Assembly: GCA_035519535.1 (NCBI GenBank)
Contig: DATIWF010000154.1
Coordinates: forward strand, 4,793-68,792
Length of the DNA stretch: 64,000 bases
Source of the DNA: DATEGZ01 sp035519535
GTDB taxonomy: Bacteria > Acidobacteriota > Vicinamibacteria > Vicinamibacterales > SCN-69-37
Direction: 5' to 3'
The first letter of the stretch is position 1. Every line of letters begins with the position of its first letter. The notes below the pieces were generated by a model, which saw only the letters and a list, made by a program, of their open reading frames with translations, was not told the DNA's origin and ran no database searches. The position numbers and the translations under genes are program-made. This document shows, piece after piece, positions 53,771 through 62,359 of the stretch.

Positions 53771-54364
53771 CTACGAACGGGCCAGGGCTCGGAGCACTTC
53801 CCGCAGCGCAGGCTCGAACGACGTCGCCTCGCCCCGCCGCAGGACGGCGTCCACGGCCTTGTCCGCGGATTGGCGATGGTAGCCGAGATTCGCGAGGGCG
53901 GAGAGCAGATCCGCGCGAAGGTCGCCGCCGCCGGGCGTCGCCGGCGCCTCCGGGCCCTCCGACCGCGGGAGCCGATCCCGCAGCTCCACGATCATCCGCT
54001 CGGCCGTCTTTCGGCCGACGCCGGGGATGCTCGTGAGCCGGCCGAGATCCGAATCGCGCACCGCGCGGATGAGGTCGTTCGGCTCGATGCCCGACAGCAC
54101 CGCGAGCGCGACCTTCGGCCCGATGCCGCTCACCGCGATCAGCCGCTCGAAGAGCATCAGCTCGAGGGCGGTGCTGAAGCCGAACAGCTGCAGCGCGTCT
54201 TCGCGAACGTGCGTGTGGATCCGCAGGGACACCGGCGCGCCGGGCTCGCCGACCGCGTAGTACGTCGAGAGCGGCACGAGCACGTCGTAGCCCACGCCGC
54301 CGACGTCGACGACGAGCCGCTGAACCTGCTTGTCGAGCAGCGTGCCCGCAAGGTGCGCGATCAC
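53771..54364 (-). CDS. ruvA: Holliday junction DNA-binding protein RuvA
   Basis: From GTG 54364, a 197-aa protein. The OB-fold N-terminus (IAHLAGTLLDK, DVGGVGYDVLVP), two helix-hairpin-helix motifs (VSGIGPKVALAVL and IPGVGRKTAERMIVEL) and a flexible Pro/Gly linker to the RuvB-binding C-domain are visible. It tetramerises on four-way junctions. The start overlaps the ruvC stop by 4 nt. Confidence 0.95.
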   Translation of the reverse strand: MIAHLAGTLLDKQVQRLVVDVGGVGYDVLVPLSTYYAVGEPGAPVSLRIHTHVREDALQLFGFSTALELMLFERLIAVSGIGPKVALAVLSGIEPNDLIRAVRDSDLGRLTSIPGVGRKTAERMIVELRDRLPRSEGPEAPATPGGGDLRADLLSALANLGYHRQSADKAVDAVLRRGEATSFEPALREVLRALARS

Positions 54365-54924
54365 GAGTGCTCGCGCCCGCTGGCGCGCTCGGGCACCCGG
54401 ACGTCGCGCCAGCTCCGCGGCCGCCGCAGCGCCCGCCGCGCCGCCGACGCCAGCGGGCTCTGCGCATGCGCGTGGCAGATCGCAATCGCCAGCGCATCGG
54501 CGGCGTCGTGCGGCGAGGGCACCGAGTCGAGGCCCAGGAGCAGCTTGACCATGTGCTGCAGCTGCGGCTTCTCGGCGCGGCCGTAGCCCGACACCGCCAG
54601 CTTGATTTCGGCCGGCGAGTACTCGACGACGGGAAGGCCGGCCTCGACGGCGGCCAGGACGGCGACGCCGCGCGCGTGGCCGAGCACGAGCGCGCTCCGC
54701 GCGTTCCGCGCGTGAAACAGGTTCTCGATCGCGACGCACTCCGGCGAGGCCGTGCGCAGCAATCGCGCCAGACCGTCGTGAATGAACTGGAGCCGTTGAG
54801 GGAAGGTCGCGCGGGCGGGCGCGGCCAGCACCCCGCACGTCACCAGGCGGTGGCGGCTGCCGTTGGTCTCGACGCAGCCATACCCGGTGCGGATGGATCC
54901 GGGATCGATCCCGAAAATCCTCAC
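54361..54924 (-). CDS. ruvC: Holliday junction resolvase RuvC
   Basis: From GTG 54924, a 187-aa RNase-H-fold nuclease. The acidic residues are in FGIDPGS (D7), AIENLF (E), EYSPAEIKLAV, and PHDAADALAIAI (two Asp). It cuts four-way junctions after branch migration by RuvAB. The Arg-rich tail (RRALRRPRSWRDV) is longer than usual. It overlaps the yebC stop by 4 nt. Confidence 0.95.
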   Translation of the reverse strand: MRIFGIDPGSIRTGYGCVETNGSRHRLVTCGVLAAPARATFPQRLQFIHDGLARLLRTASPECVAIENLFHARNARSALVLGHARGVAVLAAVEAGLPVVEYSPAEIKLAVSGYGRAEKPQLQHMVKLLLGLDSVPSPHDAADALAIAICHAHAQSPLASAARRALRRPRSWRDVRVPERASGREHS

Positions 54925-55670
54925 GCCAGCGAGGCCTCGATTTCCTTCTGGTCGACGTCGAAGTTCGACCAGACGTTCTTGATGTCGTCGTGCTCCTCGA
55001 GCGCTTCCATCAGCTTCAGCATCTGCTGCGCCTGCTTGCCCTCGAGCTTGATGTAGTCGCTCGGAACCATGGCGACTTCGGCGTGGTCGGGCTCGATGCC
55101 GAGCTTCTTCACCGCCTCGAGCACCGCGGCGTGCTTCTCCGGCGACGACACGATTTCCCACGCCTCGCCGTCGTCCCTGAGGTCCTCGGCGCCGGCTTCG
55201 AGCACGGGGTCCATCAGGGTCTCTTCGCTGGCCTTGCTCTTGGCGATCGAGATCAGACCGCGCTTGCTGAACAGGCGCGCCACGCTGTTGGCCGCGCCGA
55301 GGTTGCCGGCCCACTTGGTGAGAATGTGGCGGATTTCGCCAACCGTGCGGTTCTTGTTGTCGGTGAGGGCTTCCATGAGGATGGCGACGCCACCCGGGCC
55401 GTAGCCCTCGTAGGTCACCTCCTCGTACATGACGCCCTCTTCTTCGCCGGTGCCGCGCCGGATGGCGCGCTTGATGTTGTCGGCGGGCATGTTGGCCGCG
55501 CGCGCGTCAGCAATGATCGTGCGAAGCCGCGGATTCATGTCCGGGTCTCCGCCGCCGTTGCGTGCCGCGACGGTCAGTTCCTTGATGAGGCGCGTGAAGA
55601 TCTTGCCGCGCTTCGCGTCGGCCGCGCCTTTCTTGTGCTTGATCGTGTGCCACTTGGAATGGCCGGACAT
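54921..55670 (-). CDS. YebC/PmpR-family transcriptional regulator
   Basis: A 249-aa protein starting MSGHSKWHTIKHKKGAADAK, with the NMPADNIKRAI and EGYGPGGVAILMEALTDN segments and acidic C-terminus. YebC proteins bind DNA and have recently been linked to ribosome stalling at prolines. It is the first gene before ruvC in many bacteria, as here. ATG 55670 has GGAG about 8 nt upstream. There is a 52-nt gap to the methyltransferase. Confidence 0.95.
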   Translation of the reverse strand: MSGHSKWHTIKHKKGAADAKRGKIFTRLIKELTVAARNGGGDPDMNPRLRTIIADARAANMPADNIKRAIRRGTGEEEGVMYEEVTYEGYGPGGVAILMEALTDNKNRTVGEIRHILTKWAGNLGAANSVARLFSKRGLISIAKSKASEETLMDPVLEAGAEDLRDDGEAWEIVSSPEKHAAVLEAVKKLGIEPDHAEVAMVPSDYIKLEGKQAQQMLKLMEALEEHDDIKNVWSNFDVDQKEIEASLA

Positions 55671-55722
55671 GGGGAATTCTCCACACTCAGAACGGGCTTC
55701 GGATCTTAGCATGGACGGGCGG

Positions 55723-56574
55723 CTATTGCCGTCGCGCCAGCACGATCCAGACCCTCGCCCGGCGATCCCACGGCGCGCCGCGGTAATCGCCGAGCAGGGC
55801 TTCGATCTGGAATCCGGCCCGCTCGAGCCGGCGGATGACCACGCGCATGGAGCGCGTCCGGAAGGTCAGCGAGAATCGTCGGCGCCGCACGGTCGAGCCG
55901 CGACGCTCGGTGAAGGTCTCGTCGAAGATCGTCAGGCCGCGCCGCCGGTCCTGGCGGACGGCCTCGGTGAGCGTGACGCTCGCCCCGGACCGCCGCTGGC
56001 CCCGCAGGCGCACGGACCGATCGTATTCGTCCCAGCACGCGAGGTCGGGCACGAGGTCGATGCCGAGCAGGCCGCCGCGACGAAGGACGCGCGCGGCCTC
56101 GGCCAGCGTCGCGTCGAAAGCGCGATCGCCAATCAGCGACTGCAGCAGGCCGTAGGGCGCCAGCACGACGCCGAAGGACGCGCGCGCGAACGGGAGCGCG
56201 CGGATATCGCCGCGAACGAGTGCCGGACGCCTCGCTCCGCGCAGGCGGCGAGCGCGTTTGCGCGCGCAGGCCAGCATCGGCGCCGATCGATCGAGCCCGG
56301 TGACCGCCGCACCCGCACGCGCGAGCGGGAGGAGCACGCGTCCGGTGCCGCAGCCGAGCTCGAGCACCGGCCGGCGCTCGCGCGCCACGACATCGCACCA
56401 GAACGCGACGTCCCGCCGGCCGACCGTCCGCGCATTCTCCCAGTCGTAGAACGCGGCGTACTCGTCCCAGCCGGCGGAGCCGTCATCGGGTACGTCGGGT
56501 ACGTCGGGTACGCCGGGTACGCCGGGTACGCCGGGTGCCTGGAACGACCTGACGCTGGCCAACTTTCTTTTCAT
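55723..56574 (-). CDS. Class I SAM-dependent methyltransferase with repeat-encoded N-terminus
   Basis: A 283-aa methyltransferase. Motif I is LELGCGTGRVLLPL, motif II GLDRSAPML, motif III VLAPYGLLQSL, motif IV RRGGLLGIDLVPD. Before the catalytic domain WDEYAAFYDWENARTVG marks the usual N-terminal helix. The first about 30 residues (PGVPGVPGVPDVPDVPD) are encoded by the nonamer array, and no ATG, GTG or TTG lies between the array and the helix. The start must therefore be ATG 56574 in the element core, so the array is probably translated. The substrate is unknown. Confidence 0.75.
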   Translation of the reverse strand: MKRKLASVRSFQAPGVPGVPGVPDVPDVPDDGSAGWDEYAAFYDWENARTVGRRDVAFWCDVVARERRPVLELGCGTGRVLLPLARAGAAVTGLDRSAPMLACARKRARRLRGARRPALVRGDIRALPFARASFGVVLAPYGLLQSLIGDRAFDATLAEAARVLRRGGLLGIDLVPDLACWDEYDRSVRLRGQRRSGASVTLTEAVRQDRRRGLTIFDETFTERRGSTVRRRRFSLTFRTRSMRVVIRRLERAGFQIEALLGDYRGAPWDRRARVWIVLARRQ

Positions 56575-56669
56575 CTGAAAGAAGATGACTGGAATGCGCG
56601 TTCCTCGGACCTGACGTACCCGACGTCCCCGACGTACCTGACGTACCCGACGTACCCGACGTACCGACG
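56488..56669. repeat. Nonamer palindromic element 2
   Basis: Five GGGTACGTC/GGGTACGCC units (56488-56532), GGAACG core boundary at 56541, a core with CTGGCCAAC, TCATCT and GGAATG, then GACGTACCC-type units (56613-56657). It lies between the stop of the E1 gene and the methyltransferase, and overlaps the latter's 5' end. The reverse strand of the core matches element 3 (GGAACG, CATTCCA, TCATCT, TGGCCAGC, TCAG). Confidence 0.88.
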
Positions 56670-56676
56670 AGTGTTC

Positions 56677-59130
56677 TCAGTACGCGACGAGCGCGCGCGC
56701 CGCGTGCTCGACGTCCTGTTCACTCGGCAGAAACGCTTCTTCCAACGGCGGTGAGTACGGCACGGGGGTGTCGAGCGCGGCGACGATCCGGATCGGCGCG
56801 TCGAGCCATTCGAAGGCGTCCTCCTGGATGACGGCGGCGAGCGACTCGCCGACGCCGCCGGTGCGCGAGTCCTCGTGCACGATCAGTACACGGCCGGTGT
56901 GGCGCGCGACGGCGAGGAGCGCGCCGCGATCGAGCGGCGAGAGCCAGCGCAGATCGAGCACGCTCGCCTCGATGCCCGAGGCGTGCAGCACGTCGGCGAC
57001 GCGGAGACAGGTGTGCACGTAGGCGCCGTACGAGACCATCGCCAGGTCGCCGCCCGCGCGGCGCAGGGCCGCGCGCCCGACGGGCAGGGGTCCCGGCGCG
57101 GCGGCCTCGAGCACCTGCTTGATCCGCGGATCGCGGTAGAGCGCGATGTGCTCGTAGTACATGACCGGATCGGCGTCGGCGACCGCCGCCGCCATGAGCG
57201 CGCGCGCGTCGTACGGCGTGGAGGGGACGACGATTTTCAGGCCGGGCGTGCGGTAGAACCACGGCTCGGTGTTCTGCGAGTGATATGGCCCGGCGTGGCG
57301 CAGCCCGCCCCACGGCATGCGCACGACCATCGGCACGGACCCGCCCCAGCGGTACCGAATCTTCGCGGCGTTGTTCACGAGCTGGTTGAACCCGGTCGCG
57401 ACGAAATCGTTGAACTGCATCTCGGCGATCGGCCGCAGCCCGGCAAGCGCCGCGCCGATGCACCCGCCGAGCACCGCGCCCTCCGCCAGCGGCGAATTGA
57501 GGATGCGCGCGCCGTACTCCTTCAAGAGCGGCCGCAGGAGCAGGAAGGCGTTGCCGTACGCGCCGCCGACGTCCTCACCGAACACGAACGCCCGGGGATC
57601 GGCCGCGAGCGCGTCGCCGACCCCCATCATGACGGCCTCGAGGAACGTCGTGCCCTTCTTGTCGAAGGGCGGCGCCTCCTCGACGGGTGGCAACGCAGAA
57701 GCCGCCGGCGTGGCAGCGGGGCGATCGAGCACTTCGACGCGCTGACGCGGCGTGGGATCGTCGGCGAAGACGCCCGCGGTCACGGTCGCGGCCTCCGGCC
57801 ACGGCGCGGCGATGACCGCCTGCGCTTCGGCCTCGACCATGGCCTCCGCCTCCTGCTCGAGGCGGGCGAGATCGCCGGCCTTGAGCAGGCCGCGCGCTTC
57901 GAGCGCCTTCGCGTAGGTCGGGATCGGATCCCGCGCCCGCCAGAACTCGTAGAGGCCGGGATTCGCGTAGCCCTGCGGCGTCAGCGCCGGGTAATCCCAG
58001 GAGATCGGCGGCTCCTTGCCCAGGTACAGCATGTCGTCGTGATGCGCGTGGCCGCACATCCGCATCGCGACCAGCTCGATGAGGGCGGGGCCGTGTCCCG
58101 CGCGCGCCCGATCAGCCGCCCAGGCGAACGCCGCCGCGATCGCTTCCGGATCGGTGCCGTCGACCGTGAGGCCGGGCATCCCGTAGCCGGCGGCCTTCTC
58201 CGCGAAGACGCGCGCGGCCGAGTTGTCCGCGACCGGCGTGGAGAGCGCCGTCTGATTGTTCTGCAGGCAGAAGATCGCCGGCAGCTTCCGCGCGGCGCAC
58301 AGATTGATCGCCTCGTGCCACTCGCCGAGCGACGACCCACCCTCGCCGATGAACGACACGGCGACGCGCGGCGCCTGGGTGAGCTTGAAGGCGAGCGCCA
58401 TGCCAGCCACGGTCAGGCTGCTGACCGAGAGCGGCGCGGTCGCCGGCACGATGCCCCACGCGAAGTCGCCGATGTGCAGGTCGCGGCCGTCCATCGGCGG
58501 ACCGGCTTTCGCCATCTGGGCGTTGAGGATCATGCGCACGGTCGCCGGCTCCGGCCGCATGCCGAGCGCGGCGCCGGCATCGCGGATGATCGGGCCGATC
58601 ACGTCGCCCTCCCACGCGCCGTCCTCGCCGCGCCAGCGCGCGCCGCGGCGAAGGCGAATCGTGGCCGCGTAGATCGCTTCCTGGCCGAGCGATCGAAAAC
58701 CCTTGCCCTGAAACGGCGTCGCACCGTATCGCACTTCCGAGCCCGAGAAGAACGCTTTGAGGCGGGTGTCCACGGCGCGCGTCAGGATCATTCCGCGCAG
58801 CATCTCCATCCGCTCGTCGTCCGACAACCCGGCGGCGATCGACTCGCGCACCAGGAAACCGTCGCATGCCGCGACGAGCGCGTCGGTCGCCTGCGTGCGT
58901 CTAGCCTTGATCGTGACCGCGGGCGTGGTCTCGATCGCGTCGTTCACGCGCGGCCAGCTGACCGCCGCGCGCAGCGCTCGTGCGAGCGGCGCGCGAAGGG
59001 CGTCGATCGCACGCGCGTTCTCGGGCTCGCGCTTCGCCACGCGGTCGTAGGACGCCGCCGCCGCGTCCGCCGCAAAGGGAACCTGCTCGGTGACAAAGGC
59101 GAGAAACCGATCGCGGAGGGACAGGGGCAC
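56677..59130 (-). CDS. Fused alpha-beta E1 component of 2-oxoacid dehydrogenase
   Basis: From GTG 59130, an 817-aa protein. The N-terminal about 470 residues are an E1-alpha TPP domain (SFIGEGGSSLGEWHEAINLCA with NN, where the family has GDG). The C-terminal about 330 residues are an E1-beta transketolase-type domain (GTTFLEAVMMGVGDALAAD, FGEDVGGAYGNAF, EMQFNDF). In a 2-oxoacid dehydrogenase complex it decarboxylates pyruvate or branched-chain oxoacids and reduces lipoyl-E2. No E2 or E3 gene is nearby. An upstream ATG (59256) would translate a nonamer array (PTYPTYPTY) and is not chosen. Confidence 0.88.
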   Translation of the reverse strand: MPLSLRDRFLAFVTEQVPFAADAAAASYDRVAKREPENARAIDALRAPLARALRAAVSWPRVNDAIETTPAVTIKARRTQATDALVAACDGFLVRESIAAGLSDDERMEMLRGMILTRAVDTRLKAFFSGSEVRYGATPFQGKGFRSLGQEAIYAATIRLRRGARWRGEDGAWEGDVIGPIIRDAGAALGMRPEPATVRMILNAQMAKAGPPMDGRDLHIGDFAWGIVPATAPLSVSSLTVAGMALAFKLTQAPRVAVSFIGEGGSSLGEWHEAINLCAARKLPAIFCLQNNQTALSTPVADNSAARVFAEKAAGYGMPGLTVDGTDPEAIAAAFAWAADRARAGHGPALIELVAMRMCGHAHHDDMLYLGKEPPISWDYPALTPQGYANPGLYEFWRARDPIPTYAKALEARGLLKAGDLARLEQEAEAMVEAEAQAVIAAPWPEAATVTAGVFADDPTPRQRVEVLDRPAATPAASALPPVEEAPPFDKKGTTFLEAVMMGVGDALAADPRAFVFGEDVGGAYGNAFLLLRPLLKEYGARILNSPLAEGAVLGGCIGAALAGLRPIAEMQFNDFVATGFNQLVNNAAKIRYRWGGSVPMVVRMPWGGLRHAGPYHSQNTEPWFYRTPGLKIVVPSTPYDARALMAAAVADADPVMYYEHIALYRDPRIKQVLEAAAPGPLPVGRAALRRAGGDLAMVSYGAYVHTCLRVADVLHASGIEASVLDLRWLSPLDRGALLAVARHTGRVLIVHEDSRTGGVGESLAAVIQEDAFEWLDAPIRIVAALDTPVPYSPPLEEAFLPSEQDVEHAARALVAY

Positions 59131-59147
59131 GGGCGGAATGCTATCGC

Positions 59148-59331
59148 AGTACGTCAGGTACGTCAGGTACGTCAGGTACGTCAGGTACGTCGGGTACGTC
59201 GGGTACGTCGGGTACGTCGGGCGACTGGAACGTACATTCCACTCATCTGTTTCCAAAAGAACAGGTGGCCAGCATCAGTCTGTTCCTGGGGCCCGACGTT
59301 CCTGGCGTATCCGACGTCTCGGACGTACTCG
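59148..59331. repeat. Nonamer palindromic element 3
   Basis: Four AGGTACGTC and three GGGTACGTC units (59156-59218), GGAACG at 59227, a core with CATTCCA, TCATCT, TGGCCAGC, TCAG and GTTCC, then a degenerate inverted array (GACGTTCCT, GGCGTATCC, GACGTCTCG, GACGTACTCG). It lies between the start of E1 and the stop of the membrane protein gene. The right array is worn, perhaps the oldest copy. Confidence 0.85.
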
Positions 59332-59337
59332 CTGATC

Positions 59338-60087
59338 TCAGTCGGCCACCGCGGACTCCCCCGGCAGGATCGGCCGCGTGCGTGGCAGTAACCCGCGCCG
59401 CGCGAGGTTGCCGACGTACGCGAGGATGCCCCAGAACACCGCGAGTTTGACGATGTCGAAGGTGCGCGTCTGGGGAAGGACCTTCCACAACAGCCAGAGG
59501 ACCGGCTGCGCGATGGAGACCGCCCAGACCGATCCGTAGAAGTAGCGGCGCTCGGTGCCTTCGCCCCGGGTGGACGGCCGCACGCGCGGCAGCCACCCGA
59601 GCGCGCCGAGCGCCCAGCACGTGCCGGCGATCGGCAGGTACCACGTGTCGTAGATCGACCGCATGCGCCAGGTGCCGCGGACGATGGCGTCGATGAGCCC
59701 TGCGGAGTTGAGCACGGCATAGCTCACGACCTCGCTCCATGCGAGCGTGTAGCAGAGCCGGCGGTACAGCGGGTTCGGGCGGTCCTCGTTGAAGCGCAGG
59801 ATGTACGGCGAGGGCTCGACACCCGGCAGCCGGCCGACCAGGCCCGCCGCGCCCGTGCCGGCGAGCACCGCCGCCAGCCAGAGCAGCATGCCGCGATTCG
59901 GCCCGTGCGCGAACAGATCGAACGTCACGGGTCCCGGCGCGATGAAACACACCCAGATCCAGATCGGCCAGTGCGCGAGCCGGTAGCTGACCTTGTTTCT
60001 GGCGCGAAACGTCCGGTCGCTCGCGAGCTCGATGCGCTCGGCGTGCCCGTGGCGTTGTTGATAGGAGGGCGGAAGAATGGAGGACAA
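59338..60087 (-). CDS. Integral membrane protein of unknown function
   Basis: A 249-aa protein with about five to six hydrophobic segments (around 40-57, 67-88, 115-130, 150-165, 187-205, 215-230) and charged loops (FNEDRPNPLYRRL, PSTRGEGTERRYF). The only start near the beginning is TTG 60087, 4 nt from a hairpin; the N-terminus is not certain. Its length and hydrophobic pattern support a true gene. No family is recognised. Confidence 0.62.
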   Translation of the reverse strand: MSSILPPSYQQRHGHAERIELASDRTFRARNKVSYRLAHWPIWIWVCFIAPGPVTFDLFAHGPNRGMLLWLAAVLAGTGAAGLVGRLPGVEPSPYILRFNEDRPNPLYRRLCYTLAWSEVVSYAVLNSAGLIDAIVRGTWRMRSIYDTWYLPIAGTCWALGALGWLPRVRPSTRGEGTERRYFYGSVWAVSIAQPVLWLLWKVLPQTRTFDIVKLAVFWGILAYVGNLARRGLLPRTRPILPGESAVAD

Positions 60088-60090
60088 AAT

Positions 60091-60135
60091 ATGCCGGGTA
60101 TAATTCTATGAAATTCCGAGAATTATACCCGGCAT
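60091..60135 (-). terminator. 17-bp perfect hairpin after the VWA gene (terminator or REP-like)
   Basis: ATGCCGGGTATAATTCT at 60091-60107 is exactly inverted at 60119-60135 with an 11-nt loop. On the reverse strand the stem is followed by ATTTTG, and it starts 9 nt after the stop of the VWA gene, so it could terminate transcription. Both arms contain TATAAT on one strand or the other, so it could also be a dispersed palindrome with promoter activity. Confidence 0.6.
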
Positions 60136-60144
60136 CATCGACGT

Positions 60145-62289
60145 CTACCGGATCGCGCCCTGGCTGGCGAGGCGCCGCAGGCCGGCCGCCAGATCCACCA
60201 GGTCGGCGAGCGACTGCCGATCGGCGGCTGTGTCAGCCGGCACGTCCATGACCTTGAGCCGGCGCGTGAGGTCCTGCCAGCGATCGAGCGGCGACTGCGC
60301 GTCGCGAAGCAGCAGCCCGAATTCGGCTGCCGCGGCGGCGAGCGCGAGATTCGTCGTCCGGCCGCTCGTCATGGCCACGGCCTTCTCCATGACATCGCTC
60401 GCCTCCGCGCCGGGCAGCTTGTAGCGCACTTTCACCGTCAAAAGCTCGCTCGGGTATCTCGTGGACGCGGGCACCTTCGCCGGCGGCGGAGGCGCGGGCG
60501 GCGGCACGTCGCCTTGTTGGTACTTCAAGGGATCGACGACGGGCCGATCGCTCGTCTCGGCGTCGATGCGCAGCTGCCCACCCGGCGGGACGATCTCAAA
60601 GAGCACCGTCACCGTGTGGCCCGCGCCCATCTCGCCGCCGTCCTTGCGGTCGTCGTTGAAGTCCTGCCGAGCCAGCGCGCGGTCCTCGTAGCCGATCAAC
60701 TTCCAGGCCCTCACGTTCGCCGGATTGAACTCGACCTGGAATTTCACGTCCTTCGCGACGGTCTCGAGCGTCGCGTCGGCCTCTCGAATCAGCACGCGGC
60801 GCGCTTCCTGCAGCGAATCGAGGTACGCATAGTGCCCGTTCCCTCGATCCGCCAGCATCTCCATCGTCGAGTCCTTGAGGTTGCCCGTGCCGACGCCGAA
60901 CACGGACAGGAACACGCCCGTGCCCCTCTCGCGTTCGATGAGGCTCACGAGATCGGCCTGGCTCGTGATGCCGACGTTGAAGTCGCCGTCGGTCGCCAGA
61001 ATCACGCGATTGACGCCGTTTGGAACGTAGTTCTGGCGCGCGAGGCGGTACGCGGTGATCAAGCCCTCGCCGCCGTTCGTCGAGCCGCTGGCGTAGAGCG
61101 CGTCGATCGCGCGATGGATGGTCTCGCGCTCGCGCGCAGGCGTCGGCGCGAGCGCGACGCCGCTCGTGCCCGCGTAGGTCACGATCGCGAGCCGGTCATC
61201 GGGCTTGAGCGTGTCCACGAACATGCCGAGGGCCGTCTTGATCAACGGCAGCTTGTCGCTGCTCTGCATGGAGCCGGACACGTCGATGAGCAGGACGAGG
61301 TTGCGGCCTTCGACTTCACGCTCGGGGATGGACCGTGCCCGCGCACCGATCAGCACGAGCTTGTGCGTTGGCGCCCACGGACAGTCGCCCACTTCGGTCG
61401 TCAGCGCCACGGGCTTGCCGGCGCTGGCGTCCGCGTAATGGAAGTGGAAGTAGTTGACGAGCTCCTCGACGCGCACGGCGTCGCGCGGCGGCAGCTGGCC
61501 GCTCGCGAGGAACCGGCGCACGTTGCTGAAGGACGCCGTGTCCACGTCGGCGCCGAACGTCGAGACCGGCTCGTCAGCGGTGAACCGGAAACGGTTCGTG
61601 TCGAGATGGGCGTACGACTCGCCGGGATACGGCAGCGCGTGCGAATCGTGCCAGTACCTCGGCTCGCCGATCTGCTCGAACGAGTCGAAGTTGTAGTAGG
61701 ACGGCGAGGAGTTCGACGACAGGTCGGTGATCCGGCCGCCCTCGAGATTCCACTGCACGTTCGAAGGCGACCCGGAGACCGACACGCCGGTCTGCTGGCC
61801 GGAGGCCGATCCGCCGCGGCCGGCACCGGCGCCCGCCTGGACGTCTCTCGTGAACGTCGCGCCAGTCGTGGTCTTCTTCGTGTCGACGACGGGCGCCGCG
61901 GCGGTCACGGTCATCTCTTGAGAGGGCGCGCCGATTTCCATCACGAGCGGCAGCTGGATCACCTTGCGCTCGGCTGTGATCGTGAGGATCCGCACGACCA
62001 CTTTGAACCCGGGGAGCTCGGCGCGGACGAGGTAAGAACCCGGTTGGATGCCGTTGAAGTGGAACTTGCCGGCGGCGTCGGTCACGGTGACGGCGACGAC
62101 GGCCTGATCGTGCTGCAGAAGCTTGACGGTGACGCCAGGGAGCGCCGCGAGGGAGGGGTCGACGACCGACCCGTCGATGGCGACGCCAGCGGATTGCGCT
62201 TGCGGCGCGGGTGCCTGGCCGCTGGGAGCGGCAGTCACGAGCGCCCAGACGAGGAGCCCGACGGCGGAGAGTCGCAGTCGGCTCGGCAT
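60145..62289 (-). CDS. TonB-plug/VWA chimera (YfbK-type)
   Basis: A 714-aa exported protein. A signal peptide (about 1-30) is followed by a carboxypeptidase-regulatory-like domain (GVTVKLLQHDQAVV...GSYLVRAELPGF) and an Oar-like partial TonB plug (VQWNLEGGRITDLSSNSSPS). Then comes the YfbK-type N-domain (DEPVSTFGADVDTASFSNVRRF), a VWA domain with MIDAS DVSGSM, and the C-terminal DUF3520-like region. AAGGAGG is 7 nt before ATG 62289. Comparable fusions exist in Bacteroidota. It has no plug-barrel, so it is not a receptor; the plug piece may be a docking part. Confidence 0.82.
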   Translation of the reverse strand: MPSRLRLSAVGLLVWALVTAAPSGQAPAPQAQSAGVAIDGSVVDPSLAALPGVTVKLLQHDQAVVAVTVTDAAGKFHFNGIQPGSYLVRAELPGFKVVVRILTITAERKVIQLPLVMEIGAPSQEMTVTAAAPVVDTKKTTTGATFTRDVQAGAGAGRGGSASGQQTGVSVSGSPSNVQWNLEGGRITDLSSNSSPSYYNFDSFEQIGEPRYWHDSHALPYPGESYAHLDTNRFRFTADEPVSTFGADVDTASFSNVRRFLASGQLPPRDAVRVEELVNYFHFHYADASAGKPVALTTEVGDCPWAPTHKLVLIGARARSIPEREVEGRNLVLLIDVSGSMQSSDKLPLIKTALGMFVDTLKPDDRLAIVTYAGTSGVALAPTPARERETIHRAIDALYASGSTNGGEGLITAYRLARQNYVPNGVNRVILATDGDFNVGITSQADLVSLIERERGTGVFLSVFGVGTGNLKDSTMEMLADRGNGHYAYLDSLQEARRVLIREADATLETVAKDVKFQVEFNPANVRAWKLIGYEDRALARQDFNDDRKDGGEMGAGHTVTVLFEIVPPGGQLRIDAETSDRPVVDPLKYQQGDVPPPAPPPPAKVPASTRYPSELLTVKVRYKLPGAEASDVMEKAVAMTSGRTTNLALAAAAAEFGLLLRDAQSPLDRWQDLTRRLKVMDVPADTAADRQSLADLVDLAAGLRRLASQGAIR

Positions 62290-62359
62290 TTGATGGCCTC
62301 CTTGAGTGCAGGCTGCTGGCTGGTCTTTAGACAGCCTCCGAGCGTCCGCAGTCGGACAG

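Noticed and set aside
56488..56669. Tandem nonamers as Tn-type terminal repeats of an insertion sequence
   Set aside because: The core is only about 65 bp and holds no transposase; no target duplication was seen.
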